Assembly: GCF_017948305.1 (NCBI RefSeq)
Contig: NZ_CP072842.1
Location: 412,001-476,000 of the forward strand
DNA: 64,000 bases
From: Faecalibacter bovis
GTDB lineage: Bacteria; Bacteroidota; Bacteroidia; Flavobacteriales; Weeksellaceae
Direction of reading: 5' to 3'
A program made the translations under genes and the position numbers. The notes below the pieces were generated by a model that was not told the origin of the DNA, did not search any database, and worked only from the letters and a program-made list of their open reading frames with translations. Shown one piece after another: positions 8,366 to 18,189 of this stretch (position 1 is its first letter; every line of letters begins with the position of its first letter).

Positions 8366-8669
8366 AGCAAGCCGATAAGCCGGATTCTGTCATCACAAAA
8401 AATGTAACGCTTTGTCATTTATCTAGGACTTGAATTACTCCAAGCCTCGAGCTGCCTACCCCCCAACAACGAACGAGAAGCCCTTAACTGTTGGTATACA
8501 TGGCATTTCACCGCATAGAGTTTACCTGGTTTCACTACAGCCGAACTGTACTTGCTTTCTGTTGCACTTGTCCTCGCCTCACGACGGACGGGTGTTACCC
8601 GCTATGCTTTCTCTATGGTGTCCAGACTTTCCTCTCCGAATAAATTCGCAGCGACAAAGTGGCTTGCTT
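8366..8669 (-). ncRNA. rnpB: RNase P RNA, bacterial class A-like
   Basis: This is the catalytic RNA that trims the 5' leader of precursor tRNAs. On the minus strand the 5' end GCAAGCC pairs with the 3' end GGCTTGC (helix P1). The universally conserved P4 strands are present: GAGAGGAAAGTCTGGACACC near 8640-8620 and ACAGAATCCGGCTTAT near 8391-8376. P1 is followed by six T residues, giving intrinsic termination. The length of about 304 nt is short for class A but seems compatible with Bacteroidota. A -7 box sits 5 bases upstream of the predicted 5' end. Confidence 0.95.
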
Positions 8670-8674
8670 TGGTA

Positions 8675-8682
8675 CAAATGTA
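8675..8682 (-). promoter_or_regulatory. -7 box of rnpB
   Basis: TACATTTG on the minus strand ends 5 bases before the RNase P RNA 5' end. The -33 position falls in the T-tract of the clpC terminator. Confidence 0.65.
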
Positions 8683-8701
8683 AGATAAATAATAACGAAT
8701 A

Positions 8702-8736
8702 AAAAAGCTCGTAAACTATTTATTTACGAGCTTTTT
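8702..8736 (-). terminator. Terminator after clpC
   Basis: A perfect 14-bp stem AAAAAGCTCGTAAA/TTTACGAGCTTTTT with a 7-base loop; on the minus strand it ends in TTTTTT. Confidence 0.85.
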
Positions 8737-8759
8737 GTATTTAATTAAAAATGAAAAAC

Positions 8760-11300
8760 TTATTGCTTTTCTTCTTCAGTTTCTTCAGTTTTTCCTTTCA
8801 CAGAAATCTTAACACCATCTTTAGCCTCATTCAGATCTAAAATTAATTGATCTCCTTCTGTAATTTCAGCATTGATAATTTCTTCTGCCATTGGATCTTC
8901 GATGTATTTTTGGATTGCACGTTTTAATGGACGAGCACCATAATCTTTATCAAATCCTTTGTCTGCAATAAAATCTCTTGCTTCTGGAGTTAATTCTAAA
9001 TGATAATCTAAAGCTTTTAAACGATCGTATAAATTCGCTAATTCAATATCGATAATGTTCATGATATTTTCTTTAGTTAATGAATTAAAGAAGATTATAT
9101 CATCAATACGATTTAAGAATTCTGGAGCAAATGCACGTTTTAATGCCGTTTCTATTGTTGATTTTGCACGTTCATCAGCTGAGTTTTGTTTCGCTGAAGT
9201 TCCAAATCCTACACCATCTCCAAATTCTTTTAATTGGCGTGTACCAATATTAGAAGTTAAAATGATAATTGTATTACGGAAATCAACTTTTCGACCTAAA
9301 CTGTCTGTTACATGCCCATCATCTAAAATTTGTAATAAGATATTGAATACATCTGGATGTGCTTTCTCAATCTCATCTAATAAAATTACAGCATAAGGCT
9401 TACGACGAACAGCTTCTGTTAATTGCCCACCTTCTTCGTAACCAACGTAACCCGGAGGTGCTCCAACTAAACGAGAAACAGCGAATTTCTCCATATATTC
9501 AGACATATCAATACGAATTAATGCGTCTGAAGAATCGAACAATTCTTTTGCTAAAACTTTAGCTAATTGTGTTTTACCAACACCTGTAGTTCCTAAGAAT
9601 ATAAAAGAACCAATCGGTTTGTTAGGATCTTTAAGACCTGCACGATTACGTTGAATAGCTTTTACAACTTTAGTAACTGCTTCATCTTGTCCAATCACTT
9701 TCCCTTTCATTAACTCATTCATCTGAGCTAATTTTTTCAATTCTTTTTCAGCTACACGATGTACAGGAACGCCACTCATCATAGAAACAACTTCGGCTAC
9801 ATTATCTTCAGTAACTGTTTCACGATTCTCTTTTGATGTTTGCATCCATTCAGCTTGTGCGCGTTTCAAATCAGCTTCTAATTGCTTTTCAGAGTCGCGT
9901 AAACGAGCCGCTTCTTCGTATTTCTGAGATTTTACAACCTTAGTTTTCTCTTCACGAACTTCTTCTAATTTTTTCTCTAAATCAAGAATTTCCTGAGGAA
10001 CTCTAATATTTTTAATATGAACACGAGATCCTGCTTCATCTAAAGCATCAATTGCTTTGTCTGGCAAGAAGCGATCTGTAATATAACGAGTTGTTAAATT
10101 AACACATGCTTTAAGCGCTTCATCAGTATAATTTACGTTGTGGTGCGCTTCGTATTTATCCTTAATATTATTTAAGATTTGTAACGTTTCTTCAGGAGTT
10201 GTTGGCTCAACCATTACATTTTGAAAACGACGAACTAAAGCTCCATCTTTTTCAATATATTGGCGATACTCGTCTAAAGTTGTAGCACCGATACATTGTA
10301 ACTCGCCTCTTGCTAAAGCAGGTTTAAACATGTTAGATGCATCTAAAGAACCCGTAGCTCCACCTGCACCTACAATTGTATGTAACTCATCAATGAATAA
10401 AATGATATCATCATTTTTTTCTAATTCATTCATGATCGCTTTCATACGCTCCTCAAACTGTCCACGGTATTTTGTACCCGCAACTAAAGAAGCTAAATCT
10501 AAAGTAACAACACGTTTATTGAATAAAACGCGAGATACTTTACGTTGAATAATGCGTAACGCTAAACCTTCTGCAATGGCAGATTTACCAACACCTGGCT
10601 CACCAATTAATAATGGATTGTTCTTTTTACGACGAGATAAAATTTGAGACACTCGCTCAATTTCCTTTTCACGTCCTACCACAGGATCTAATTTTCCTTC
10701 TTGAGCAATTGCTGTTAAGTCACGACCAAAATTATCTAAAACTGGCGTTTTACTTTTAGCAGTTGATTTGCTCATCGATGGACGATCAAAATCGTTTCCT
10801 AAATCTGAATCGCCATCATAAGAAGGGTTTTCAGCTTTTGGTGAATCTACAATATCATTATTATCTTGGAATTGAAATTTAAATTCTTCTTTGATTGTGT
10901 TGTAATCAATTTCGAATTTATTCATCAATTTTGTTATCGGATCATTTTCATTTCTTAAAATACATAACAATAAATGAACAGTATTTACAGTAGCACTCTT
11001 AAATAATTTAGCTTCTAAGAATGTTGTTTTTAAAGCACGTTCAGCTTGTTTTGTTAAGCTTAAATTTTTGATATGATTTACCGTTGAATCTTTTGGTGGA
11101 TTAAGGTTCTCAATTTTCTGACGTAGTTCTTTTAAATCTACATTCAATGCCTCTAAGACAGAAATTGCTTTTCCCTCACCATCACGAAGAATACCCAACA
11201 TCAAGTGCTCCGTACCAATTTGGTCGTGCCCTAATCTTAATGCCTCTTCCTTGCTGTAAGCAATTACATCTTTTACTTGTTGTGAGAAATTATCATTCAT
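8760..11300 (-). CDS. clpC: ATP-dependent Clp protease ATP-binding subunit ClpC
   Basis: An 846-residue HSP100 unfoldase that feeds proteins to ClpP. Order of parts: Clp N-domain repeats (about 1-145), first AAA+ module with Walker A G-E-P-G-V-G-K-S near 233 and Walker B I-L-F-I-D-E-L-H, a middle UVR-type coiled segment (A-A-R-L-R-D-S-E), and a second AAA+ module with G-T-T-G-V-G-K-T near 570, then the ClpB D2-small domain. The length and UVR segment separate ClpC from ClpA and ClpB. It is monocistronic, with a -7 box upstream and a strong terminator downstream. The C-terminal E-T-E-E-E-K tail is acidic. Confidence 0.95.
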   Translation of the reverse strand: MNDNFSQQVKDVIAYSKEEALRLGHDQIGTEHLMLGILRDGEGKAISVLEALNVDLKELRQKIENLNPPKDSTVNHIKNLSLTKQAERALKTTFLEAKLFKSATVNTVHLLLCILRNENDPITKLMNKFEIDYNTIKEEFKFQFQDNNDIVDSPKAENPSYDGDSDLGNDFDRPSMSKSTAKSKTPVLDNFGRDLTAIAQEGKLDPVVGREKEIERVSQILSRRKKNNPLLIGEPGVGKSAIAEGLALRIIQRKVSRVLFNKRVVTLDLASLVAGTKYRGQFEERMKAIMNELEKNDDIILFIDELHTIVGAGGATGSLDASNMFKPALARGELQCIGATTLDEYRQYIEKDGALVRRFQNVMVEPTTPEETLQILNNIKDKYEAHHNVNYTDEALKACVNLTTRYITDRFLPDKAIDALDEAGSRVHIKNIRVPQEILDLEKKLEEVREEKTKVVKSQKYEEAARLRDSEKQLEADLKRAQAEWMQTSKENRETVTEDNVAEVVSMMSGVPVHRVAEKELKKLAQMNELMKGKVIGQDEAVTKVVKAIQRNRAGLKDPNKPIGSFIFLGTTGVGKTQLAKVLAKELFDSSDALIRIDMSEYMEKFAVSRLVGAPPGYVGYEEGGQLTEAVRRKPYAVILLDEIEKAHPDVFNILLQILDDGHVTDSLGRKVDFRNTIIILTSNIGTRQLKEFGDGVGFGTSAKQNSADERAKSTIETALKRAFAPEFLNRIDDIIFFNSLTKENIMNIIDIELANLYDRLKALDYHLELTPEARDFIADKGFDKDYGARPLKRAIQKYIEDPMAEEIINAEITEGDQLILDLNEAKDGVKISVKGKTEETEEEKQ

Positions 11301-11319
11301 TATATAAACTGTCTTTTAT

Positions 11320-11327
11320 CAAATATA
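11320..11327 (-). promoter_or_regulatory. -7 box of clpC
   Basis: TATATTTG on the minus strand predicts a start near 11314, about 14 bases before the clpC ATG. No inverted repeat of the CtsR or CIRCE type is visible. Confidence 0.5.
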
Positions 11328-11415
11328 AACATTACCATAGATAATATCATAAATTATGCCTTTGTTATGCAATTATTATATGATTGACATATAATGACAT
11401 ATTTTAATAATAATT

Positions 11416-12066
11416 TTAAAAAAACGGACAATATTTCATGCTGATTTCTGAATTATCTGCAATAATTTGTGTTATAGAAGTTGTCGCTTTCCCTGGTGCT
11501 ATATCTCCATCTTTCATTTGAATTGATTGATGAAGTGCAAAAATTTCGGAAGCTGACATTTCATTAAAGTTAGGAAATAATCTTTGTAATTCATTCATTT
11601 TTTCAGGAGAATATAAAGTTGAAGAACATCTAAAAACAAATTTTTTGTCAGATAAATTATTTACTTCTAATTGTTTTTCATCCCAAAATAAAATATGAGT
11701 ATTTTTATTTTTTACATTATAAATTAACATTGTAAATGGAGCAATATCATTAAAATCTTCCTTTTCGACAAATTCCTCTACATTAGGATATTTCATTACT
11801 TCTAAAAGAAGCAAACCTCTGCTTCTTTTATAATCTGACCTTGTAAATGTAGGCGCCGATTTCCCCCCATTAAGTATACAAGCAATGTAATCTTCATTAT
11901 AAAAAATCCATGTACCTTGTTTTTCCTGATCTACAGGCGCATAATACGATTTCCCTTCCCATATACGTTTTTCAACATGAAGTGAAGCTTTTCTACTGAT
12001 ACTTTCGTCACGATTATGAGTTAATAAAACTTGATCGTTTTCTTTAAAAAAACTAATGATACACAT
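11416..12066 (-). CDS. NRDE family protein (TANGO2-like)
   Basis: A 216-residue protein that begins M-C-I-I-S-F and has N-R-D-E-S at about residues 18-22, the signature that names the NRDE/TANGO2 family. The N-terminal Cys right after Met is typical and suggests an N-terminal nucleophile-type fold. Eukaryotic TANGO2 members are linked to heme or lipid handling; the bacterial function is not settled. No signal peptide, so it is probably cytoplasmic. It is transcribed divergently from the DinB-like gene with overlapping promoters. Confidence 0.85.
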   Translation of the reverse strand: MCIISFFKENDQVLLTHNRDESISRKASLHVEKRIWEGKSYYAPVDQEKQGTWIFYNEDYIACILNGGKSAPTFTRSDYKRSRGLLLLEVMKYPNVEEFVEKEDFNDIAPFTMLIYNVKNKNTHILFWDEKQLEVNNLSDKKFVFRCSSTLYSPEKMNELQRLFPNFNEMSASEIFALHQSIQMKDGDIAPGKATTSITQIIADNSEISMKYCPFF

Positions 12067-12085
12067 TACTAAAATTGAATTTGTT

Positions 12086-12105
12086 CAAAAGTAAAATTAT
12101 CTTTG
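12086..12105. promoter_or_regulatory. Back-to-back -7 boxes of the NRDE and DinB-like genes
   Basis: Minus strand: TACTTTTG at 12093-12086, start near 12080. Plus strand: TATCTTTG at 12098-12105 with ATTG 20 bases upstream (12074-12077), start near 12111. The two boxes are 4 bp apart, so both promoters probably compete for polymerase. Confidence 0.55.
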
Positions 12106-12113
12106 CAAATAGT

Positions 12114-12596
12114 ATGCAAATCAAGGAATCAATTCATCAATCTTTAAGCCAATTAGAAAATATTCTTATTCAGTTAAATGATACAGAATATACACAAGCA
12201 ATAGAAATTTTAAACGGACAAACAATTGGTAAACATGTAAGACATATTGTCGAGTTTTTCCAATGTTTATTAATTGCAGATGATGTCGTATGTTTTGATA
12301 ATCGTAAAAGAGAAGTATTGATTGAAAATTCGACTATATACACATTAGATCGAATAAAATCTATCAAACAAAAAATTGAATTTTTGGATTTTAATCAGCC
12401 AATAATTTTAAGACAGCTTATAGCTGATGATGTTATAGAAGTACAATCTACAATTGGGCGTGAATTAATTTATTGCATCGATCATAGCATACATCATTTT
12501 GCCATTATAAAAATGGTTTTAAGATCTGATTTCCCTTATATTTCGATATCAGAAGATTTTGGTATTGCTTATTCAACTTTAAATTATACCAAATAA
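12114..12596 (+). CDS. DinB-like four-helix protein
   Basis: A 160-residue protein (start chosen at 12114). It is helical with G-K-H-V-R-H near residue 39 and H-S-I-H-H near residue 125, a histidine arrangement like that of the metal-binding DinB/YfiT family. Members act as metal-dependent thiol transferases or have unknown roles. A longer frame begins at 12075, but the -7 box at 12098-12105 places the transcript start near 12111, downstream of that codon, so the ATG at 12114 is preferred and the message has almost no leader. The ATP-grasp gene starts 1 bp after its stop, so the two are coupled. Confidence 0.7.
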   Translation: MQIKESIHQSLSQLENILIQLNDTEYTQAIEILNGQTIGKHVRHIVEFFQCLLIADDVVCFDNRKREVLIENSTIYTLDRIKSIKQKIEFLDFNQPIILRQLIADDVIEVQSTIGRELIYCIDHSIHHFAIIKMVLRSDFPYISISEDFGIAYSTLNYTK

Positions 12597-12597
12597 T

Positions 12598-13587
12598 ATG
12601 AAAGCTACTTTTATAAAATGGACAAAATACGAATTTTGGCCTTTTTGGCTTTTTTATGGTCCATTAACTCCTTGGTATATTTATAAAATATTTACAGCCG
12701 GTGCTCCTGCCTACTTTTGTACAGCAAATCCTGGATTTAAATGGGGCGGTTTTATCAATTACTCGAAATTTGATATTTTGAAGCAAATTGACCGTAAATT
12801 TTTACCAAAAACAATTTTCTTTCCTGAAATTTCTTCTGCTGAAATTCCTATGAAATTTCCTTTTATTGCAAAACCAGACGAAGGTGAACGAGGAATTGCT
12901 GTAGAATTAATTCGTGATAAAAAAGATTGGAACAATTACCTAAAACAAAATAATAAAAACCTAATCATTCAAGAATTTAATGAATTTCCTTTAGAATTTG
13001 GAGCATTCTATGTGCGTTTACCAAAAGAAAAGAAAGGAAAATTAATTTCGATGACAGGTAAAGACTTCTTACAATTTACTGGAGACGGAAAATCTACATT
13101 CAGAGAATTAATTGATCAGAATATACGTGCATTATTCCGAAAAGATTATTTGGTTGAACGATATAAAAATCAACTTGATGAAATTTTACCAAAAGGAGAA
13201 TCTATTTTAGTTGAACCAATAGGAAATCACAACCGCGGAACAACATTTTTAGATGCTTCAGATTTAATTTCACCTGAATTAGAAAATCAAATTGATAAGA
13301 TTGCACAATCTATCAACGGTTTTTATTATGGTCGATTTGATATTAAAGCAAAATCAATTGAAGATTTACAAAACGGAAATTTTGTCATTCTCGAAGTTAA
13401 TGGTGCAAATTCGGAAGCAACTCATGTTTATGATCCGAAACATAATTTATTTTTCGCTTATAAAGAAGTTATAAGACATTTAAATTACCAGCATCAAATT
13501 GCAAAACAAAATCATCAACTTGGTCATCAATACATAAAATGGCCAACTTTAGCACTGGAACTAATGAACAGAGGACGCGAAAAATAA
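12598..13587 (+). CDS. ATP-grasp family ligase-like protein
   Basis: A 329-residue protein. An N-terminal segment with aromatic, W-rich hydrophobic patches (about 1-45) precedes an ATP-grasp core: F-P-F-I-A-K-P-D-E-G-E-R-G (about 88-100) is the nucleotide-binding lysine and glycine loop, and F-V-I-L-E-V-N-G-A-N-S-E (about 261-272) carries the Mg-binding Glu and Asn. This is the D-alanine-D-alanine ligase/carbamoyl-phosphate type of fold that joins an acyl-phosphate to an amine. The substrate is unknown. It starts 1 bp after the DinB-like gene; this pair may act on a common metabolite, but that is inference. Confidence 0.78.
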   Translation: MKATFIKWTKYEFWPFWLFYGPLTPWYIYKIFTAGAPAYFCTANPGFKWGGFINYSKFDILKQIDRKFLPKTIFFPEISSAEIPMKFPFIAKPDEGERGIAVELIRDKKDWNNYLKQNNKNLIIQEFNEFPLEFGAFYVRLPKEKKGKLISMTGKDFLQFTGDGKSTFRELIDQNIRALFRKDYLVERYKNQLDEILPKGESILVEPIGNHNRGTTFLDASDLISPELENQIDKIAQSINGFYYGRFDIKAKSIEDLQNGNFVILEVNGANSEATHVYDPKHNLFFAYKEVIRHLNYQHQIAKQNHQLGHQYIKWPTLALELMNRGREK

Positions 13588-13649
13588 CCAATTTTGGCAG
13601 ATAAATTAGAAAGGAATGGTTTGTGACTTTATTTCCTTAAAATAATTTT

Positions 13650-14390
13650 ATGGCCTATCCTTTTCCAAAGAAAACTTTAGTTATTCCATTCTTTTTAGTG
13701 ACCTTAATTTGGTCCGTATTTCTTTTTGAATACAGTGGATTAGGATTAAAAGATTGTTATGGAGTAGTACCAAGAACATTCTATGGATTGAAAGGTATTT
13801 TACTTTCTCCAATTTTCCATTCTAGCTTTACACATTTAATAAGTAACACATTTCCGCTTTTCTTTTTAAGCTTTTTAGCTCTTTTAATGTATGATAGATT
13901 GGCTTATTATGTCCTGATATTTGGTTGGCTATTATCTGGTATTATATTATGGCTAATCGGAAATCCTCCATTTATGGATTCAATTGCTGGGTGTCATATT
14001 GGAGCAAGTGGAATTGTCTATATGCTAGCTTCTTTTATTTTATTCTCAGGTTTAATAAGAAAAGAACGTGGATTAATGGCTATTTCTGGCGTTATTATTT
14101 TATTATATGGAGGAATGTTTTGGGGAGTAATTCCTGAAGAATTTTTACCTGATTTTAATTTAGGAAATAATCCAATTTCTTGGGAAGGACATTTAAGTGG
14201 CTTTGTTGTGGGTGCTTTCTTTGCCTATTTATTCAGAAAAGTTGGTCCACAAAAAGTAAAACCTAAGTGGGAAGATGAAAATTATTACGATCCAAGAGAA
14301 GAAGAACTTTGGCAAAAATATTTGGAAAGTTTAACACCCAATACACCAAAAGAAGAAAAGGAAAATCAACCTTCAATTGATAAAGATTAA
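13650..14390 (+). CDS. Rhomboid family intramembrane serine protease
   Basis: A 246-residue membrane protein with six or so transmembrane segments and a cytoplasmic acidic tail. Residues 62-66 (H-L-I-S-N) provide the oxyanion-stabilising His and Asn, G-A-S-G at 118-121 holds the catalytic Ser120, and W-E-G-H at 178-181 gives the catalytic His181 followed by the S-G-F-V-V-G helix. All catalytic residues are present, so it should cleave membrane proteins within the bilayer; substrates are unknown. It follows the ATP-grasp gene by 62 bp. Confidence 0.9.
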   Translation: MAYPFPKKTLVIPFFLVTLIWSVFLFEYSGLGLKDCYGVVPRTFYGLKGILLSPIFHSSFTHLISNTFPLFFLSFLALLMYDRLAYYVLIFGWLLSGIILWLIGNPPFMDSIAGCHIGASGIVYMLASFILFSGLIRKERGLMAISGVIILLYGGMFWGVIPEEFLPDFNLGNNPISWEGHLSGFVVGAFFAYLFRKVGPQKVKPKWEDENYYDPREEELWQKYLESLTPNTPKEEKENQPSIDKD

Positions 14391-14404
14391 TTTTCCTTTA
14401 GCTA

Positions 14405-14842
14405 TTAATATGTAAAACCTGTTGTTGTAAATTTCAACATCAAGTCATCTATTTTTTTAATCGTTTTTGGCATGTCTTTCTGGAGAAAATCCTTTGTCTG
14501 AATTGTATCACCATTCAAAATAATGCGATAATAAATTTTTGGATAAATCCCTTCTTTGATATCATCTAACTGATTAATTTCCATTTCAAAGCCTTTTAAA
14601 TCAAAATGATCTAATTCAGCTTGAAGTTCATATTTTTGATAATCATTTAGTTGACGAACCAAAGGTGTTTTATTTCGCATCCATTTGGAAATAACACCAT
14701 TGTTATATTTAACTGTTTGAAACCCAGATTTTGCGGTTAGGTATCGAAGTATTTGAACTTCAGAAAATCTTGTTTCTATTGTATTAAAGCTTGTAAGGAT
14801 AGTATAGGTTAGGATTATTAATGTAATTTTTAATCCTTTCAT
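14405..14842 (-). CDS. Small exported protein, paralogue A
   Basis: A 145-residue protein with an N-terminal hydrophobic export segment (about residues 4-20). I do not recognise the family. It is similar in layout to the gene just upstream: both have export signal, S-F-x-T-I, then I-x-R-Y, a Y-x-x-G-x-I/K-K segment, a D-x-L/F-x-I/L acidic block, a N-G/N-D-T-I/L-x-T strand and a C-terminal L-D-D/Y-L-L helix. Its -7 box TATTTTTG is at 14868-14861 on the minus strand. A periplasmic or membrane-anchored location is likely. Confidence 0.7.
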   Translation of the reverse strand: MKGLKITLIILTYTILTSFNTIETRFSEVQILRYLTAKSGFQTVKYNNGVISKWMRNKTPLVRQLNDYQKYELQAELDHFDLKGFEMEINQLDDIKEGIYPKIYYRIILNGDTIQTKDFLQKDMPKTIKKIDDLMLKFTTTGFTY

Positions 14843-14904
14843 AATTTATGTTCTACCTTACAAAAATATAGTATTTTAAAATATTTTAAACAGTTAAAAA
14901 TAAA

Positions 14905-15318
14905 TTATTTTCTATTTTTATTCAGTAGATAATCAAGTCTTTGTAATTGTTTTGGAGTATGACCTTCTGGATAAAATCTTGTTCTTAACGTATCATTATT
15001 CTTAATAAATAAATACATGTAAGCTGTACCAATAATAGGTTTGTTGATAGAATCTATCTCTTCAATTACATTGTTGATATCTAATTTAGAAATTGCTTGG
15101 TCTATCATCGCCTTTTCATTAGACGGTAAAAGATAAACATAGATTTGGCGATTTTTAATCTGTTTCTTGATTTTTCCATCTAGATATTCAATCACCAAAT
15201 ATCCATCATTCGCCTTTTTGTAGCGAATAATTTTTAAATCATCTTGAATAATTGTAGTGAAACTTAAAAATACGACAAAAAATAAAGCAGCAAGAATTGC
15301 TTTTGTAAAATTCTTCAT
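14905..15318 (-). CDS. Small exported protein, paralogue B
   Basis: A 137-residue paralogue of the protein encoded at 14405-14842, with the same order of elements: signal segment (about 4-22), S-F-T-T-I, I-I-R-Y-K-K, G-K-I-K-K-Q-I-K, the N-N-D-T-L-R-T strand, then a C-terminal leucine helix. It has its own -7 box TATTTTTG at 15352-15345 (minus), and the sequence around it resembles the promoter of the downstream copy, so gene and promoter were probably duplicated together. The function is unknown. Confidence 0.7.
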   Translation of the reverse strand: MKNFTKAILAALFFVVFLSFTTIIQDDLKIIRYKKANDGYLVIEYLDGKIKKQIKNRQIYVYLLPSNEKAMIDQAISKLDINNVIEEIDSINKPIIGTAYMYLFIKNNDTLRTRFYPEGHTPKQLQRLDYLLNKNRK

Positions 15319-15401
15319 AATGTTATTGTTTTAGTTAGGTTTTACAAAAATACAATAAGAATTAAACCTAACCAATTCCTAGAAAGCAAAATATATGAAA
15401 C

Positions 15402-15428
15402 AAAAAAAAGTACCCCTAAAGGTACTTT
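15402..15428 (-). terminator. Terminator after ybaB
   Basis: An 8-bp stem AAAGTACC/GGTACTTT with a 6-base loop; the minus strand ends in a run of eight T. Confidence 0.8.
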
Positions 15429-15453
15429 CTGTATTTTAAAAAATTATTTTATT

Positions 15454-15774
15454 TTAAAATGGCATTCCAGGAATACTTGGTAAATTTTCTTGAGCAGTTT
15501 TCTTCGCACGATCTATCGCCTCTGTTTTCACTTGCTCTAAAGCCTTGTTCAATGTCATTACTAACATATCTTCAATTTGCTCTTTATCCATTCCTTCAGC
15601 TAATTCAATATCTTTAATTGTTGCTAATTTTGACATTGTAATTTTTACTGTACCATCTGTAGATGTAGTTGTGAATGTTTCGTTTTCTAACTCATCTTTT
15701 AAACCTGAAAATTTTTCTTTAAACGAGTTAATTTTACCCATCATATCCATGATGTTTCCGAAGTTTCCGAACAT
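15454..15774 (-). CDS. YbaB/EbfC family nucleoid-associated protein
   Basis: A 106-residue protein of the usual family size. It has a long N-terminal amphipathic helix, the central strand T-S-T-D-G-T-V-K-I-T-M-S, and a C-terminal helix M-T-L-N-K-A-L-E-Q-V-K-T-E followed by a P-G-M-P-F tail. YbaB homologues form tweezer-shaped dimers that bind DNA and are often next to recR and dnaX. Here it follows obgE by 23 bp and is likely cotranscribed with it, while recR lies 13 kb away. Confidence 0.88.
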   Translation of the reverse strand: MFGNFGNIMDMMGKINSFKEKFSGLKDELENETFTTTSTDGTVKITMSKLATIKDIELAEGMDKEQIEDMLVMTLNKALEQVKTEAIDRAKKTAQENLPSIPGMPF

Positions 15775-15797
15775 AATCTGTATTTCTTTATATTAAA

Positions 15798-16784
15798 TTA
15801 ATCAATTAATTTTTTCCACAATGCATCTTTCAATTCAGTTAATCCTTGATGAGCAACTGATGAAATAAAAATTGTTTCGATATCTTTTGGTAATTGTTCC
15901 GATATTTCTGCCTTTAATTCATCATCCAACATATCAGATTTTGTAACCGCTAAAACACGTTCTTTATCTAATAATTCTGGATTAAATTTCTTTAACTCAT
16001 TTAATAAGATCGCGTATTCTTTTGCGTAATCATCTGCATCAGCAGGAATTAAAAATAATAAAGTAGAGTTACGCTCAATATGACGTAAAAATCGGTGACC
16101 TAAACCTTTTCCTTCTGCTGCACCTTCAATAATTCCAGGAATATCTGCCATAATAAATGACTGATGATCGCGGTATTGTACAATTCCTAAGTTTGGTGTT
16201 AAAGTGGTAAAGGCGTAATCAGCAATTTTTGGTTTTGCAGCTGATAAAACAGATAATAAAGTTGATTTTCCTGCATTAGGGAAACCTACTAATCCAACAT
16301 CTGCTAAAACTTTTAACTCTAATGTTACCCATCCTTCTTCACCATCCAATCCTGGCTGTGCATAACGTGGAGTTTGACGAGTTGCAGAACGGAAGTGCCA
16401 GTTTCCTAAACCTCCTTTTCCACCTCGTTTCAAGATCATTTCTTGTCCATCTTCTGTGATTTCTCCCAAGATTTCTCCATCTTCACCACGAGCAATAACG
16501 CCAATTGGAACATTTAAAACAATATCCTCTCCATCATGACCAGTAGAACGAGATTTTCCACCACGTCCACCATGTTCTGCACGGAAATGTTTTTTAAATT
16601 TAAATTCCAATAAAGTCCATAAATTCGAGCTTCCTCTTAAAATTATATGTCCTCCACGACCTCCATCTCCACCATCTGGACCTCCTTTATCGATATATTT
16701 TTCGCGATGCAAACTTGCTGAACCAGCTCCACCATGTCCACTTTTACAATGAATTTTTACGTAGTCAACAAAATTTGATTGCAT
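15798..16784 (-). CDS. obgE: GTPase Obg/CgtA
   Basis: A 328-residue protein. The glycine-rich Obg fold (about 1-158, e.g. [16 protein letters not shown]) is followed by a G domain with G1 G-F-P-N-A-G-K-S-T (about 166-174), G3 D-I-P-G-I and G4 T-K-S-D. The C-terminal OCT domain is absent, as in other short family members. Obg links the GTP and ppGpp state to ribosome assembly, in particular the 50S subunit. A -7 box TACTTTTG lies at 16820-16813. It is first in an obgE-ybaB operon. Confidence 0.95.
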   Translation of the reverse strand: MQSNFVDYVKIHCKSGHGGAGSASLHREKYIDKGGPDGGDGGRGGHIILRGSSNLWTLLEFKFKKHFRAEHGGRGGKSRSTGHDGEDIVLNVPIGVIARGEDGEILGEITEDGQEMILKRGGKGGLGNWHFRSATRQTPRYAQPGLDGEEGWVTLELKVLADVGLVGFPNAGKSTLLSVLSAAKPKIADYAFTTLTPNLGIVQYRDHQSFIMADIPGIIEGAAEGKGLGHRFLRHIERNSTLLFLIPADADDYAKEYAILLNELKKFNPELLDKERVLAVTKSDMLDDELKAEISEQLPKDIETIFISSVAHQGLTELKDALWKKLID

Positions 16785-17135
16785 AAATTTTTCTTTTTTT
16801 GATATTAGTCTGCAAAAGTACGACTTATCAGCCTTATAATAAAATCTTGACTGATGTATTTTAATCCAATGGTATATAACATTTTAAAATTAAGTTGTAT
16901 ATTATTCGATTATTTATTGAAATCCTATAACTTAGAAAATAAATAACTTTTTACAAGATTGATTTTACAAAAATTCTACCTTCTGTTTTTTTATTTAATT
17001 AAAAAATGAAAATTTAAGACTTCGAGAAGATTTAACATCAAAGTTTAAGTTAATATCAATTGAATTTAAACCAATAGTTACAATCAATCAATTGAAAAGA
17101 ACTGAAGAATTAATAGGATTGTTTATTTTTGCAGT
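16785..17135. promoter_or_regulatory. Intergenic region between obgE and pyrD, holding both promoters
   Basis: This 351-bp AT-rich gap contains the obgE -7 box TACTTTTG (16820-16813, minus) and the pyrD -7 box TATTTTTG (17124-17131, plus). The pyrD box ends only 4 bases before its ATG. I see no ORF, RNA gene or strong repeat in the middle. Confidence 0.5.
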
Positions 17136-18161
17136 ATGTACAAGCACATCAAAAACATTCTTTTTCAGTTACAACCAGAAGATGCACATCACTTCGTAAC
17201 ACGTCAATTAAAAAATTACGCTAATTTTCCTGGCATAGATAAATTATTGACAAAAAAATTCACATTCAATCATCCTTCATTAGAACGTGAAGTTTTCGGA
17301 ATTAAGTTTAAAAACCCTGTTGGATTAGCCGCAGGTTTTGATAAAAACGGTGAATACATTAAAGAATTGAGCCACTTTGGATTCGGTTTTATCGAAATTG
17401 GAACTGTTACACCGAAACCTCAACCAGGAAATGAAGCGCCTCGTATGTTTCGATTATTGGAAGATGAAGCTATCATTAATCGAATGGGATTTAATAACAA
17501 AGGGGTTGAATATGCTGTAAAGCAAATTCGTCGTTTACAACATCGCGAACGTTATATTATTGGTGGAAATATTGGTAAAAATAAGGTTACGCCAAACGAA
17601 GAAGCAACACAAGATTATGTGATTTGTTTTAATGCATTGTTTGATGAAGTAGATTATTTTGTGGTAAATGTAAGTTCGCCAAATACGCCTAATTTGCGTG
17701 CTTTGCAAGAAAAAGAACCTTTGATGGATTTGTTATATACATTACAAAGACATAATGGAATTAAAGAAAATCCGAAACCAATTTTATTAAAAATTGCTCC
17801 AGATTTAACTAATGAACAATTGGATGACATCATCGAAATTGTGACAGAAACAAAAATTGAAGGTGTAATAGCTACAAACACAACTATTGAAAGAGAAGGT
17901 TTAAAATCAGATCCAAAAATTGTTCAAGAAGCTGGAGGTGTTAGTGGAAAACCATTAAAAGAACGTTCGACTGAAGTGATTAAATATCTTTCTGAAAAAT
18001 CAAACAAAGCTTTCCCGATTATTGGTGTTGGTGGAATTCATTCTGCTGAAGATGCAATTGAAAAATTAGAGGCAGGTGCAAGTTTAGTTCAGATATATAC
18101 AGGATTTATTTACGAAGGTCCTGGATTAGCCAAAGTGATTTGCGAAAAATTAGTAAAATAA
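17136..18161 (+). CDS. pyrD: Dihydroorotate dehydrogenase (quinone), class 2
   Basis: A 341-residue FMN enzyme that oxidises dihydroorotate to orotate in pyrimidine synthesis, passing electrons to quinone. The N-terminal amphipathic helices (residues 1-40) that dock on the membrane mark class 2. [11 protein letters not shown] carries the catalytic serine loop. The FMN-binding [10 protein letters not shown] and I-G-V-G-G-I segments are intact. The only plausible start is the ATG at 17136, 4 bases after the -7 box, so the mRNA may be leaderless. Confidence 0.95.
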   Translation: MYKHIKNILFQLQPEDAHHFVTRQLKNYANFPGIDKLLTKKFTFNHPSLEREVFGIKFKNPVGLAAGFDKNGEYIKELSHFGFGFIEIGTVTPKPQPGNEAPRMFRLLEDEAIINRMGFNNKGVEYAVKQIRRLQHRERYIIGGNIGKNKVTPNEEATQDYVICFNALFDEVDYFVVNVSSPNTPNLRALQEKEPLMDLLYTLQRHNGIKENPKPILLKIAPDLTNEQLDDIIEIVTETKIEGVIATNTTIEREGLKSDPKIVQEAGGVSGKPLKERSTEVIKYLSEKSNKAFPIIGVGGIHSAEDAIEKLEAGASLVQIYTGFIYEGPGLAKVICEKLVK

Positions 18162-18189
18162 AAGATCGAGATCTAAATATATTGTAATA

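Noticed and set aside
8430-8702. 90-codon plus-strand ORF
   Set aside because: It is antisense to RNase P RNA; conserved RNA sequence, not coding signal, explains the open frame.
12075-12113. Upstream start for the DinB-like gene
   Set aside because: The promoter -7 box lies inside this stretch, so the ribosome could not begin there on the main transcript.
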